Assembly: GCF_001556185.1 (NCBI RefSeq)
Contig: NZ_LSIJ01000082.1
Coordinates: forward strand, 1 to 49,519
Source of the DNA: Sphingomonas sp. CCH10-B3
GTDB taxonomy: Bacteria > Pseudomonadota > Alphaproteobacteria > Sphingomonadales > Sphingomonadaceae
DNA: 49,519 nt
Direction: 5' to 3'
In this document: positions 1 through 11,485 of the stretch, in pieces
Layout of the letters: every line of letters begins with the position of its first letter
How positions within the stretch are numbered: the first letter of the stretch is position 1
The notes under the pieces: generated by a model
Databases searched by the model: none
Told to the model about the DNA's origin: nothing
Seen by the model: the letters and a program-made list of their open reading frames with translations, nothing else
Translations under genes and position numbers: made by a program

Positions 1-66
1 CTTAAACCACTCCCGCCAACCCTTCTGACCGAACCCGATGAATAAGCCGGGCTAGAGGGGCACTCT

Positions 67-3000
67 ATGAACTACCAAGCTCAAGACAAATTCCGCGCCG
101 GGCTGCGCGCGGGGATCGCGCCGGCGGCTTTGCTGCTCGCGATGATGGCCACGCCCGCCTTCGCTCAGACCGCGCCCGCGCCCGCGCAGACGCCGGTCGC
201 TACCGACGACACAGATGCCAAGGACGACGTCGTCGTCACCGGTACGCTGTTCAAGGGTGCCGATCCGATCACGCCGCTGACCACCGTGACCGCCGCTGAT
301 CTCGACCGCCGTGGCCTTGTCACGACGCAGGACGCGATCCAGCAGCTGTCGTCGAACGGCGGTCCGGCGCTGACCAACAACTTCACCGCCAACGGCGCCT
401 TCGCTGCCGGTGCATCGGCTGTGTCGCTGCGCGGCCTGTCGGTGAACTCGACGCTGGTGCTGTTTGATGGCCTGCGCGCTGCTTATTACCCGCTCGCCGA
501 CGACGGTTCGCGCAACTTCGTCGATCTGAACACGATCCCCGACGACATCGTCGACCGCATTGAAGTCGTGCGCGACGGTGCATCGTCGACCTATGGCGCC
601 GACGCGATCGCGGGCGTGGTCAACATCATCACCAAGAAGGAATTCCGGGGCATTCAGGCCCGTGGTTCGGCGGGTGTTTCGCAGCGCGGCTCGGGCGCTG
701 AATATCGCGCCAGCCTGACCGCCGGTTTCGGCGATCTGAAGAGCCAGGGCTTCAACGCATATATCAGCGGCTTCTACTATCAGAGCACCGCGGTGAAGAA
801 TTCGGAAGTCGACTTTCCGTACAACACCGACGACCATCGTGGCCTGATTCTCGGCGGCCAGGCCGACGTCAACTCGACCGTCAACGGTCGCGACGCAAAT
901 GGCCTGCTGCAGCCCGTCAGCCTGACGGCCGGCAGCTTCTCGGTTCGCCCCTATGACGCGACCAACACGACCCCGCAGGGCAATTCGCAGCTGCTCAACC
1001 CGACCTGCGCGGCCGGGACCCTGACGACGGTGACGGCTGCTGACCGCGCGGTTGCGGGCAATGCCACCGTCCCGAACGCGGTTTGCAACGTCGATTACAC
1101 CAACACCTATGGCAACATTTCGCCGAATATTCAGCGTTTTGGTGTGTCTGCGCGGGCGACGGCGCGGGTCAATGATTCGATCGAAGTCTATGCCGAGGCA
1201 AACTTCGTTCAGAACAAGTCGAGCTACAACGCCTTCCCCGCCGTTGCGATCGGTGTTGCGCCGACGGGCATCTTCTTCCCGCAGTTCGCCACGTCGTCGA
1301 ACGCCGCCAACCGTGCGGCCGGCTCGGTCATTCTCGCCCTGCCAGTGTTCGTCTGCCCTGAGCGTATCAATTGCGCCACCTCGGCCAACCGTCGTCTGAA
1401 CCCGAACAACCCGTTCGCGGCCCAGGGCTTTGTCGCACGCGTTAACGGGCGCGACCTGTCGCAGGTGACCTATAACGAAAACACCAACCGCACGTACCGG
1501 ATCGCGCTTGGTGCCAATGGCAACATCACCGACAATATTTCGTTCAATTTCGGCGCGACGGCGATGCATGTCGACCTGCGTCGCCTGACCGACGGCTATG
1601 TTCGCATTCAGCAGCTGCTCGATGTCGTCGCCGACGGTACCTACAACTTCGTCAATCCGGGCGCGACGCCGCAGGCGGTTCAGGATTACCTGACCCCCGT
1701 CAACATCACCAACGCAACCTCGGATCAGTATCAGGTTGAAGGGTCGTTCCAGGGATCGTTCTTCGATCTGCCGGGCGGCAAGGTAAAGGCAGCCGTCGGT
1801 GGCTCGATCCGCTACGAAGCGGTCGATTCGCCAAGCGCCAACAGCGACGTCAACGGCCCGACGCAGCGTTACTTCACGCTCAACGCCTTTGGTACCAAGG
1901 GCAATCGCACGGTCTATTCGGCGTTCGGCGAAGTGAAACTGCCGATCCTGCGCATCCTCGAAGTCAATGCCTCGGGTCGCTACGACAGCTATTCGAGCGG
2001 CCAGTCAGCCTTTTCGCCGAAGGTTGCAGCGCTGTTCACCCCGTTCCGCCAGCTCAACATCCGCGGCAGCTGGTCGCGCGGCTTCCGCATCCCGGCCTTC
2101 GCTGAAGCCAATGCGCTGCCGACCACGGGTTTTGTCAGCAACAACGTGTCGCTGTTCAACAACGCCTATCTGGCAGCTTATAACTGCACCACGGCGACGT
2201 TTAACACCTGCCCGACCTATATCCGCACCGGTTCCTACGGCCAGACCACGCTGGCCAGCCCTAACCTGCAGCCGGAAAAGTCGCGCAGCTTCAACGCTGG
2301 CTTCGACTTCACGCCGATCAAGAACGTCACGATCTCGCTCGATTACTACAACATCCGCAAGACGGGCGTGATCACCCAGCCGAGCAACGCCCCGGCGCTG
2401 ACCGCCTATTACAACAACCAGCCGATCCCGGCTGGCTACACGGTCATCGCCGATGCGCCCGAGCCGAACTTCCCGAATGCCCGCCCACGCGTCGCCTTCG
2501 TGCAGTCGCAGCTGGTCAACGCGACCAGCTATCAGACTGACGGTCTCGACCTCACGGTCAGCACCAAGTTCGACATCTTTGGCTTCACCTGGCGTTCGGT
2601 GTTCGATGCGAACTACATTCTGAAGCTCGAGCAGGTCTTCGCCGACGGCACGCGTGAACGTTACGATGGCACGCTCGGCAACTTCAACCTGACCTCGGGT
2701 AACGGCACGTCGAAGCTGCGTGGTAGCTGGCAGAACAGCTTCGACTTCGGCAAGGATCTGACGGTCACGGGGACGGCCAACTATTATGGCGGTTACAACC
2801 TGTCGGCGCAGGATCAGGGCACTGGTTATAACGACTGCGGCCTGTCGCCCTTCCCGAACTACTGCAACGTCAGCGCCTATGTGACCTTCGACCTGAACGC
2901 TCAGGTCAAGATCGCCGACCGCTTCACGCTCGGCATCACCGCGCTGAACCTGTTCGATGCCAAGCCGCCGATCGATCCGGTGACCTATGGCGCGCACTAT

Positions 3001-3084
3001 TACAACGCGGTGCAGGGCGGCGGTTCGGGCGGCGCCGGCATTCTCGGCCGCTACTTCAAGGTCAATGTGACGACCAAGTTCTGA
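67..3084 (+). CDS. TonB-dependent outer-membrane receptor
   Basis: A 1005-aa TonB-dependent receptor, expected to import a substrate across the outer membrane using TonB/ExbBD energy. The N-terminus is a signal peptide ending near TPAFAQ (about residue 34). It is followed by a plug domain with VSLRGLSVNSTLVLFDGLR and VDRIEVVRDGASSTYGADA, the usual plug hallmarks. A long beta-barrel follows, and the protein ends GRYFKVNVTTKF with a terminal aromatic residue as is normal for outer-membrane barrels. Length fits the large receptors abundant in sphingomonads. A purine-rich site (GAGGGG) lies about 7 bases before the ATG. The substrate cannot be read from sequence, and no transport partner or sigma/anti-sigma pair adjoins it. 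A strong terminator follows. Confidence 0.93.
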   Translation: MNYQAQDKFRAGLRAGIAPAALLLAMMATPAFAQTAPAPAQTPVATDDTDAKDDVVVTGTLFKGADPITPLTTVTAADLDRRGLVTTQDAIQQLSSNGGPALTNNFTANGAFAAGASAVSLRGLSVNSTLVLFDGLRAAYYPLADDGSRNFVDLNTIPDDIVDRIEVVRDGASSTYGADAIAGVVNIITKKEFRGIQARGSAGVSQRGSGAEYRASLTAGFGDLKSQGFNAYISGFYYQSTAVKNSEVDFPYNTDDHRGLILGGQADVNSTVNGRDANGLLQPVSLTAGSFSVRPYDATNTTPQGNSQLLNPTCAAGTLTTVTAADRAVAGNATVPNAVCNVDYTNTYGNISPNIQRFGVSARATARVNDSIEVYAEANFVQNKSSYNAFPAVAIGVAPTGIFFPQFATSSNAANRAAGSVILALPVFVCPERINCATSANRRLNPNNPFAAQGFVARVNGRDLSQVTYNENTNRTYRIALGANGNITDNISFNFGATAMHVDLRRLTDGYVRIQQLLDVVADGTYNFVNPGATPQAVQDYLTPVNITNATSDQYQVEGSFQGSFFDLPGGKVKAAVGGSIRYEAVDSPSANSDVNGPTQRYFTLNAFGTKGNRTVYSAFGEVKLPILRILEVNASGRYDSYSSGQSAFSPKVAALFTPFRQLNIRGSWSRGFRIPAFAEANALPTTGFVSNNVSLFNNAYLAAYNCTTATFNTCPTYIRTGSYGQTTLASPNLQPEKSRSFNAGFDFTPIKNVTISLDYYNIRKTGVITQPSNAPALTAYYNNQPIPAGYTVIADAPEPNFPNARPRVAFVQSQLVNATSYQTDGLDLTVSTKFDIFGFTWRSVFDANYILKLEQVFADGTRERYDGTLGNFNLTSGNGTSKLRGSWQNSFDFGKDLTVTGTANYYGGYNLSAQDQGTGYNDCGLSPFPNYCNVSAYVTFDLNAQVKIADRFTLGITALNLFDAKPPIDPVTYGAHYYNAVQGGGSGGAGILGRYFKVNVTTKF

Positions 3085-3110
3085 TCGTCGCGCTAGCCTG
3101 AAAACAAATC

Positions 3111-3147
3111 GGGGCGGCCATTCATCCGAATGGCCGCCCCTTTTTTT
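3111..3147 (+). terminator. Rho-independent terminator of the TonB receptor gene
   Basis: Perfect 13-bp stem GGGGCGGCCATTC / GAATGGCCGCCCC with a 4-base loop, followed directly by seven T residues. It sits 27 bases after the receptor stop and before the convergent clpB end. The T run is only on the plus-strand side, so it mainly serves the receptor gene. Confidence 0.93.
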
Positions 3148-3163
3148 GTGTCTGCGGCGGATG

Positions 3164-5743
<2,580 letters not shown>

Positions 5744-5770
5744 GGACGATCCCCGACTTGATTAGCGACG

Positions 5771-5798
5771 ATATAGTGTTGCTGATTTGCAACACAAG
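5771..5798 (-). promoter_or_regulatory. Sigma-32 (RpoH) type promoter of clpB
   Basis: Read on the minus strand, CTTG (5798-5795), an 18-base spacer, and CTATAT (5776-5771). This fits the alphaproteobacterial RpoH pattern CTTG-N17/18-CYATNT known from other species. The spacer holds a small dyad GTTGC/GCAAC. The -10 ends 28 bases before the clpB ATG, giving a leader of about 20 bases. Position upstream of a classic heat-shock gene supports the call. Confidence 0.75.
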
Positions 5799-5875
5799 GC
5801 AGGGGTGAGGCTTGGTGGTTGGCGCGGCCCGCGCCGGACGCTACACCACCGCAAAATCGATAAGAGGGGATACGA

Positions 5876-8035
5876 ATGCGGCGGATTCTGGTGCTTGGCG
5901 GCTGGGGGCTGCTCGGCTTGGTGGTCGCGGTTGCCATTGCCCTTGCAGTGTGGGAGCCGATCGTCGCCCAATCGGCCGAAGCGCCGCCGCCGCACCGCTA
6001 TGACACGCGCATCGTCCGCGACACTTATGGCGTGCCGCACATCTTCGGCACCACCGACCCCGACGTCGCCTACGGCATTGCCTATGCCCATGCCGAGGAT
6101 GATTTCGAGACGCTTCAGCAAGTCGTCGCGATGACGCGCGGGCGCTTCGGCGCGATCGCCGGGGCCGATGGCGCCGCCGTCGATTTCGCGCTGCACTTCG
6201 TCGATGCGCGCGCGACGGTCGACCGCGGTTACATGAAGCAGCCCGCCGATGTCCGAGCACTGCTCGATGCTTATGCGTCAGGGCTCAATCATTATGCCGA
6301 CCAGTATCCCGAAGAAGTCGCGCTGAAGAAACTGTTCCCGGTCAACGGCCGCGACATCGCGACGGGCTTCGTGCTGCGCTCGCCCTTCTTCTTCGGGCTC
6401 GACGCGGTGCTCGGTGCGCTCGCCAAGGATGCGCCGCTGCCGCCGCAATGGGCCGGGCCGAAGCCCGACGCCGAAGACCCGCCCGCGCTCGCGCCCGGCG
6501 CGCCCGAACCGCGTGCAAGCACCGAAAATGGCTCCAACGCCTTTGCGGTCGGACCCAGGCGATCGGCCGATGGCTTCACGCGGCTGATCTCCAACTCGCA
6601 CCAGCCCTATCGCGGGTCGGTCGCCTGGTATGAACTGGTCGTCCATTCGAAAGCGGGCTGGGACTTCGCCGGGGCGACTTTCCCCGGCGCGCCCTATCCG
6701 CTGCTCGGCCACAACAAGACGCTGGGGTGGACCAACACCGTCAACCGCCCCGACCTGATCGACATCTACAAACTCGTGCTCAACGCCGCAGGCACCCAAT
6801 ATCGCTATGATCGCGCGTGGCGCGACCTGCGTGCCGAGCGCGTCTGGTTGCCGGTCAAGCTCTGGGGGCCGTTTGTCCTGCCGGTGCCGCGTACCGTCTA
6901 TCGCGCGGTGCAGGGGCCGGTGTTCCTCAACAAGAGCGGCGCCTTCGCGATCCGCTACGGCGGCGCCGACCAGCTGAAGATGGTCGAGGAATATTACCGG
7001 CTGAACAAGGCACGCGATTTTGCCGAATGGCAAAAGGCGCTCAGCCAGCAGGGCGTGCCCGCGACCAATTTCATCTACGCGGACGCGGCAGGCAACATCG
7101 CCCACATCTACAACGCGTCCTTTCCCAATCGGCGGCCGGGCTTCGACTATCATCAGGTGCTGCCCGGCGATACGTCGCGCAACATTGCCCCCGGCACGGT
7201 GCCGTGGAGCGCTGTCCCGAAGAATATCAATCCCGGCTCGGGCTTCGTCATCAATGCCAACAACACGCCGTTCCAGGCGTCGGGCGCGGGGTATGAGATG
7301 GACCCCACGGCCTTTTCGCCGCTGCTGGGCATTGAAACCTACACTACCAATCGCGGCACGCGATCGGTCGAGCTTTTGGGTGCCGATCCGTCGATCAGCG
7401 CGCAGGACCTCTACAACATCAAGTTCGACACCACCGTCAGCCGCCGTAGCTGGGCAGCGCAGTGGTTCGCGACGCTGGCGGCCGTCGATGCCAAAGGCGA
7501 CCGGTCGATTGCCGAGGCGAAGGCGCTGCTCGCCCAGTGGGACTGGAACTTCGACGGCAAGGGTCGCGCCGATGCACTCGCCGGGCTGTTGCTGCGCGTC
7601 GGCAATCGCTGGCATTATCCGGCCCGCGCGCAGACCGACCCCCGCACCGAACTCGCCAAGGCCGCTGCCTATCTGAAGCGCTACTTCGGGCGGCTCGATC
7701 CGCCGCTGGGCACCGTGCTGCGGCTGCGGCAGGGGAAAGTCGACCTGCCGCTCGACGGCGGCGCCGATGTGCTGCGCGCCGCCGCCAATTGGGACGAGGA
7801 TGTCGACGGTCGCCTCGCGGTGAAGCACGGCGACAGCTTCATCATGTTCATGACGTGGGACAAGGCGGGGCGCGTCACCTCGCAATCGGTGCAGCCTTAT
7901 GGCGCGGCGACCACGCGGCCGCAGTCGAAGCACTATGCCGATCAGGCGCCGCTGTTCGCCAGTCACCGTTTGAAGCCGGTATGGTTCGATCCCGCCGAAC
8001 TTCAGGCACATAAGGAACGCGACTACCGCCCCTGA
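5876..8035 (+). CDS. Penicillin-amidase family acylase (Ntn hydrolase; AHL-acylase-like)
   Basis: A 719-aa precursor of the S45 N-terminal-nucleophile hydrolase family, which cleaves amide bonds of acylated substrates such as N-acyl-homoserine lactones or beta-lactams. The N-terminus has a basic start and one hydrophobic segment (about residues 4-26), so it is exported or anchored. The alpha-chain motif VRDTYGVPHIFG is followed by a linker rich in Pro/Ala that would be cut out. Autocleavage is expected before Ser220 in NGSNAF, the nucleophile. The beta chain carries SNSHQPYRG and LLGHNKTLGWTNT, typical of the family. It resembles PvdQ/QuiP-type acylases in organisation, but the substrate is not determined by the sequence. 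No luxI/luxR gene is seen in the window. It is divergent from clpB, 132 bases away. Confidence 0.88.
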   Translation: MRRILVLGGWGLLGLVVAVAIALAVWEPIVAQSAEAPPPHRYDTRIVRDTYGVPHIFGTTDPDVAYGIAYAHAEDDFETLQQVVAMTRGRFGAIAGADGAAVDFALHFVDARATVDRGYMKQPADVRALLDAYASGLNHYADQYPEEVALKKLFPVNGRDIATGFVLRSPFFFGLDAVLGALAKDAPLPPQWAGPKPDAEDPPALAPGAPEPRASTENGSNAFAVGPRRSADGFTRLISNSHQPYRGSVAWYELVVHSKAGWDFAGATFPGAPYPLLGHNKTLGWTNTVNRPDLIDIYKLVLNAAGTQYRYDRAWRDLRAERVWLPVKLWGPFVLPVPRTVYRAVQGPVFLNKSGAFAIRYGGADQLKMVEEYYRLNKARDFAEWQKALSQQGVPATNFIYADAAGNIAHIYNASFPNRRPGFDYHQVLPGDTSRNIAPGTVPWSAVPKNINPGSGFVINANNTPFQASGAGYEMDPTAFSPLLGIETYTTNRGTRSVELLGADPSISAQDLYNIKFDTTVSRRSWAAQWFATLAAVDAKGDRSIAEAKALLAQWDWNFDGKGRADALAGLLLRVGNRWHYPARAQTDPRTELAKAAAYLKRYFGRLDPPLGTVLRLRQGKVDLPLDGGADVLRAAANWDEDVDGRLAVKHGDSFIMFMTWDKAGRVTSQSVQPYGAATTRPQSKHYADQAPLFASHRLKPVWFDPAELQAHKERDYRP

Positions 8036-8099
8036 TCCCATTGCCAGCCACCGAATTGCCGATATACCTCGGCACGCCACTCAGATCAGAGGATAGTCC

Positions 8100-10922
8100 A
8101 TGACCTTCAAGTCGATCGCTCGCACCGGTGTCGCGTTCGCTGCCCTCGCCCTGCCCTATGCCGCCACGCAGGCGCAGGACGCCAAGCCTGCCCCGGTCGC
8201 TTCGCTGATCGCCAAAGTCGACATCCCCTATCAGAAGTTCACGCTGCCCAACGGCCTGCGCGTCATTGTCCACACCGACCGCAAGGCGCCCGTGGTCGCG
8301 GTCAGCGTCTGGTACAATATCGGGTCGAAGTTCGAACCCAAGGGCCGCACCGGCTTTGCCCATCTGTTCGAACATCTGATGTTCAACGGCAGCGAAAATG
8401 CGCCGGGCGATTTCTTCGAACCGCTCAAGCAGGTCGGCGCGACCGATCTGAACGGCACCACCAATTATGATCGCACCAATTATTTCGAAACGGTGCCGAC
8501 GCCCGCGCTCGAAAAGACGCTGTTCCTCGAAAGCGACCGGATGGGCTATCTGCTCGGCGCGGTGACGCAGGAAGTGCTCGATGAGCAGCGCGGCGTCGTC
8601 CAGAACGAAAAGCGCCAGGGCGACAACCAGCCTTATGGCCTGCGCCAGTACAAGCAGCTCGAAGGGCTGTTCCCCGCCGACCACCCCTATGGCCACACCG
8701 TCATCGGCTCGCTCGCCGATCTCGATGCCGCCAGCCTCGACGATGTGAAGGGCTGGTTCCGGGATCATTATGGCCCCAACAACGCGGTGCTGGTGCTCGC
8801 GGGCGACATCGATCTCGCGACCGCCAAGCGGCTGGTCACGAAATATTTCGGCAAGATCAAGTCCGGCCCCACCACCAAGCTGCCCGATGCGCCGATCCCG
8901 ACTTTGGCCGCCCCCAAGAGCGACGTCATTCACGACCGCGTCGGTGCAGCACTCGTCACGCGCCAGTGGGTCGTGCCGGGGCTGAACGACAAGGATGCAG
9001 CAGCACTTCAGGCAGGCGCCTCGGTGCTCGGCGGCCTGTCGAGCTCACGGCTGTCGAATGCGCTGGTCCGCAAGGAAAAACTGGCGATCCAGGTCAATGC
9101 CGGCGTCCAGTCGCTGGCTCAGGTCGGCATTTTCCAGGTGATCATGGTCGTGCGGCCGGGCGTCGATGTCGATGCGGCAAGCAAGCGGCTCGACGAGCTG
9201 GTTGCCGAATACATCAAGGCCGGTCCGACAACCGACGAACTCCAGCGCACGGTGACGAGCAGCGTATCGCGCCGCATTGCGGGCCTCGAATCGGTCGGCG
9301 GCTTCGGCGGCAAGGCAGTCGCGCTGGCGCAGGGCGAGCTCTATTCGGCCGATCCCGGCTATTACAAGAAGCAGCTTGCCGACCTCGCCGCCCAGACCCC
9401 GGCGAGCGTGACAACCGCGATGCAGAAATGGCTGACGCGCCCGGTCTATAATCTGTCAGTATTGCCGGGGCCGCGCGAGCCCGGCACCGATGTCGCCGCC
9501 GCGCCCAAGCCGCTGGTCAGCCCGCCCGACCTGAAGCCCGCCAATTCGCGGCCCGAAACCAACCCTGACGTCGGCCCGGTCGGCAATCTGGTGTTCCCCA
9601 AGGTCGAGCGCGCCAAGCTGTCGAACGGCATCGAAGTCGTCTATGCCCAGCGCACTGCCGTCCCGATTACGCGCGCGCTGATCAGCTTCGATGCTGGCGC
9701 GGTCGCCAACCCGGCCGACAAGCTGGGCGTCCAGCAGCTCACGCTGTCGATGCTCGACGAAGGCACGACCACGCGCGATTCGATCGCGATTGCCGAGGCG
9801 ACCGAACGACTCGGGCTGTCATTCGGCACAGGCTCGAGCGCCGACCGCACCTATCTCAGCGTGCAGGCGCCGACCGCCAATGCCGCAGGTGCGTTCGATC
9901 TGTTTGCCGATATCGTCCGCAACCCCGCGTTCGATCCGGCCGAAGTCGCACGGCTGCGCAATGCCCAACTGGCCGGCATCCAGCAGGAACTCACCAATCC
10001 CGGCGGGCTAGCCGGGCGGGTGCTGCCCAAGCTGATCTACGGCCCCTCGCCTTATGCTAAAACGGCGGGTCAGGGCGGCGATCCGGCCGCCGTCGCCAAG
10101 CTGACGCGCGACGATCTGGTCGCCTTCCAGCAGGCGTGGATCCGGCCCGAAAAGGCGAAGATGTTCGTCGTGTCCGACACCCCGCTCGCCCAGTTGCTCC
10201 CGCTGCTCGACCGCGAGTTCGGTGACTGGAAGGGCGTCGGCGCGCCGGGCACCAAGGACCTGAGCACGGCGGCCGTCCAGTCGGCACCCAAGATCGTGCT
10301 GATCGACCGCCCCGATTCGCCGCAATCGCTGATCACGGCGGGGCAACTGACGCCGCTGAAGGGCAGCGACAATCTGCTCGATTATCAGACCGCCAATGAC
10401 GTGCTCGGCGGCGATTTCCTGTCGCGCATCAATATGGACCTGCGCGAAACCAAGCATTGGTCCTATGGCGCGGGCGGCGGCTTCGGCCAGACCGAGCAAC
10501 TGGTGACCTATCGCATCAACGCGCCGGTCCAGGCCGACCGCACAGGCGATGCGATCAAGTCGCTGCAGACCGATCTGAAGGACTTCCTAGGCGGCAAGGG
10601 CATTACCCCGGCTGAGTTCACCCGCACGATCAACGGCGCGACTCGCGAGCTGGCGGGCAATTTCGAAACCGCAGATGCGGTGCTCTCGGCCATGCTCGAC
10701 AACGACCAGTACAAGCGGCCCGACGATTATTACTCGACCATCAGCCAAAAATATCGGGCGATGACGCGCGAACAGCTTGACGCTGCGGCACGCAAGGCAA
10801 TCGACCCCGACAAGTTCGTCTGGGTCGTGGTCGGCGATGCCAAGGTCGTGCGACCGCAGCTTGACTCGATCGGCCTGCCGGTTGAGGTGGTGCCCGCCGC
10901 GTCCGTGGCGGGCGCGAAGTAA
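8100..10922 (+). CDS. M16 family zinc metalloprotease (two-domain, pitrilysin type)
   Basis: A 940-aa exported M16 peptidase. A signal peptide (about residues 1-25, ending TQAQ) precedes two tandem M16 halves. The first half has the inverted zinc motif HLFEH (88-92) within GFAHLFEHLMFNG, and a downstream conserved Glu in QRGVVQNEKRQ, so it should be catalytic. The second half (from about residue 510) keeps the fold with LSNGIEVVYAQRTAVPITRALISFDAG but lacks HXXEH, as is usual for the non-catalytic partner domain. It probably degrades peptides in the periplasm. It follows the acylase by 64 bases on the same strand and precedes a small gene by 14 bases, so these may be co-transcribed. Confidence 0.93.
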   Translation: MTFKSIARTGVAFAALALPYAATQAQDAKPAPVASLIAKVDIPYQKFTLPNGLRVIVHTDRKAPVVAVSVWYNIGSKFEPKGRTGFAHLFEHLMFNGSENAPGDFFEPLKQVGATDLNGTTNYDRTNYFETVPTPALEKTLFLESDRMGYLLGAVTQEVLDEQRGVVQNEKRQGDNQPYGLRQYKQLEGLFPADHPYGHTVIGSLADLDAASLDDVKGWFRDHYGPNNAVLVLAGDIDLATAKRLVTKYFGKIKSGPTTKLPDAPIPTLAAPKSDVIHDRVGAALVTRQWVVPGLNDKDAAALQAGASVLGGLSSSRLSNALVRKEKLAIQVNAGVQSLAQVGIFQVIMVVRPGVDVDAASKRLDELVAEYIKAGPTTDELQRTVTSSVSRRIAGLESVGGFGGKAVALAQGELYSADPGYYKKQLADLAAQTPASVTTAMQKWLTRPVYNLSVLPGPREPGTDVAAAPKPLVSPPDLKPANSRPETNPDVGPVGNLVFPKVERAKLSNGIEVVYAQRTAVPITRALISFDAGAVANPADKLGVQQLTLSMLDEGTTTRDSIAIAEATERLGLSFGTGSSADRTYLSVQAPTANAAGAFDLFADIVRNPAFDPAEVARLRNAQLAGIQQELTNPGGLAGRVLPKLIYGPSPYAKTAGQGGDPAAVAKLTRDDLVAFQQAWIRPEKAKMFVVSDTPLAQLLPLLDREFGDWKGVGAPGTKDLSTAAVQSAPKIVLIDRPDSPQSLITAGQLTPLKGSDNLLDYQTANDVLGGDFLSRINMDLRETKHWSYGAGGGFGQTEQLVTYRINAPVQADRTGDAIKSLQTDLKDFLGGKGITPAEFTRTINGATRELAGNFETADAVLSAMLDNDQYKRPDDYYSTISQKYRAMTREQLDAAARKAIDPDKFVWVVVGDAKVVRPQLDSIGLPVEVVPAASVAGAK

Positions 10923-10936
10923 TCTGGGAGAGAATC

Positions 10937-11239
10937 ATGTCCGCAGTGGATGGCACCTGGGAAACCGTCGTCAAATCGCCGCTCGGCGACCAGAAGTCGA
11001 CGATCGTCGTCAAGAGCGACGGCAATAGCTGGACCGGCACCAGCACCGGCCAGATGGGCACGACCGAAATCACCGACGGCACGCTCGATGGCAACACCAT
11101 CAAGTGGACGATGCAAATGACCGTCCCGATGCCGATGACGCTGACCTGCGAAGCGACCGTCGATGGCGACACCATCACCGGTTCGATCGGCGCCGGCGCC
11201 TTCGGCAGCTTCCCGATGACGGGCACCCGCATCGGCTGA
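10937..11239 (+). CDS. Small hypothetical beta-rich protein
   Basis: A 100-aa protein of no recognised function. It starts 14 bases after the M16 protease stop, with GGGAGAG as a ribosome binding site, so it very likely belongs to that transcript. The sequence is dominated by Thr, Ser, Gly and Asp with alternating hydrophobics (repeated DGxxWxGT/DGNTIKWT/DGDTITGSI units), which suggests a small beta-sandwich or lipocalin-like fold. There is no signal peptide and no Cys cluster. Proteins of this pattern are often called hypothetical in sphingomonads. A hairpin terminator follows. Confidence 0.8.
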   Translation: MSAVDGTWETVVKSPLGDQKSTIVVKSDGNSWTGTSTGQMGTTEITDGTLDGNTIKWTMQMTVPMPMTLTCEATVDGDTITGSIGAGAFGSFPMTGTRIG

Positions 11240-11262
11240 TCGGCTGCTCGCGATTATTTTGG

Positions 11263-11307
11263 GCGAAGGCCTCGCTTTTCCAACCGGGAAGCGGGGCCTT
11301 TGCTTTT
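11263..11307 (+). terminator. Probable Rho-independent terminator
   Basis: GCGAAGGCCTCGCTTTTCC pairs imperfectly with GGGAAGCGGGGCCTTTGC across a short AACC loop, then TTTT. It lies 23 bases after the small gene at 10937 and would end the acylase/protease transcript. Confidence 0.7.
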
Positions 11308-11363
11308 ATCGCTGGTACCAGCCGGCCAGAGGGTGATGTGGGGCTGAACAGCTCAATTGCTTC

Positions 11364-11454
11364 CCGTTTGCCCTGAGCTTGTCGAAGGGCCGTCTTTCCC
11401 TCGCAAGCCGCGCGAAGAAGAAGAACGGTGCTTCGACAAGCTCAGCACGAACGG
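11364..11454. repeat. Paired palindromic extragenic repeat (CCGTTCGT family)
   Basis: Left arm starts CCGTTTGCCCTGAG at 11364 and ends at 11390. The right arm, 11428-11454, is its near inverse and ends CACGAACGG. The shared core is CTGAGCTTGTCGAAG. The arms are separated by about 37 bases. Related repeats lie at 29677 and 47396. It occupies most of the gap between the terminator at 11307 and the end of purK. Confidence 0.8.
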
Positions 11455-11485
11455 ATTGAAAGTTTTTCCGTCCGGCCGGGCTACG

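Noticed and set aside
52..1569. 505-codon open frame on the minus strand opposite the TonB receptor
   Set aside because: Its Arg/Val/Ala-rich content is the antisense shadow of a well-supported high-GC gene; no domain or ribosome binding site.
6278..8080. 600-codon minus-strand frame opposite the acylase
   Set aside because: Antisense shadow; the plus-strand acylase has clear catalytic motifs over the same stretch.
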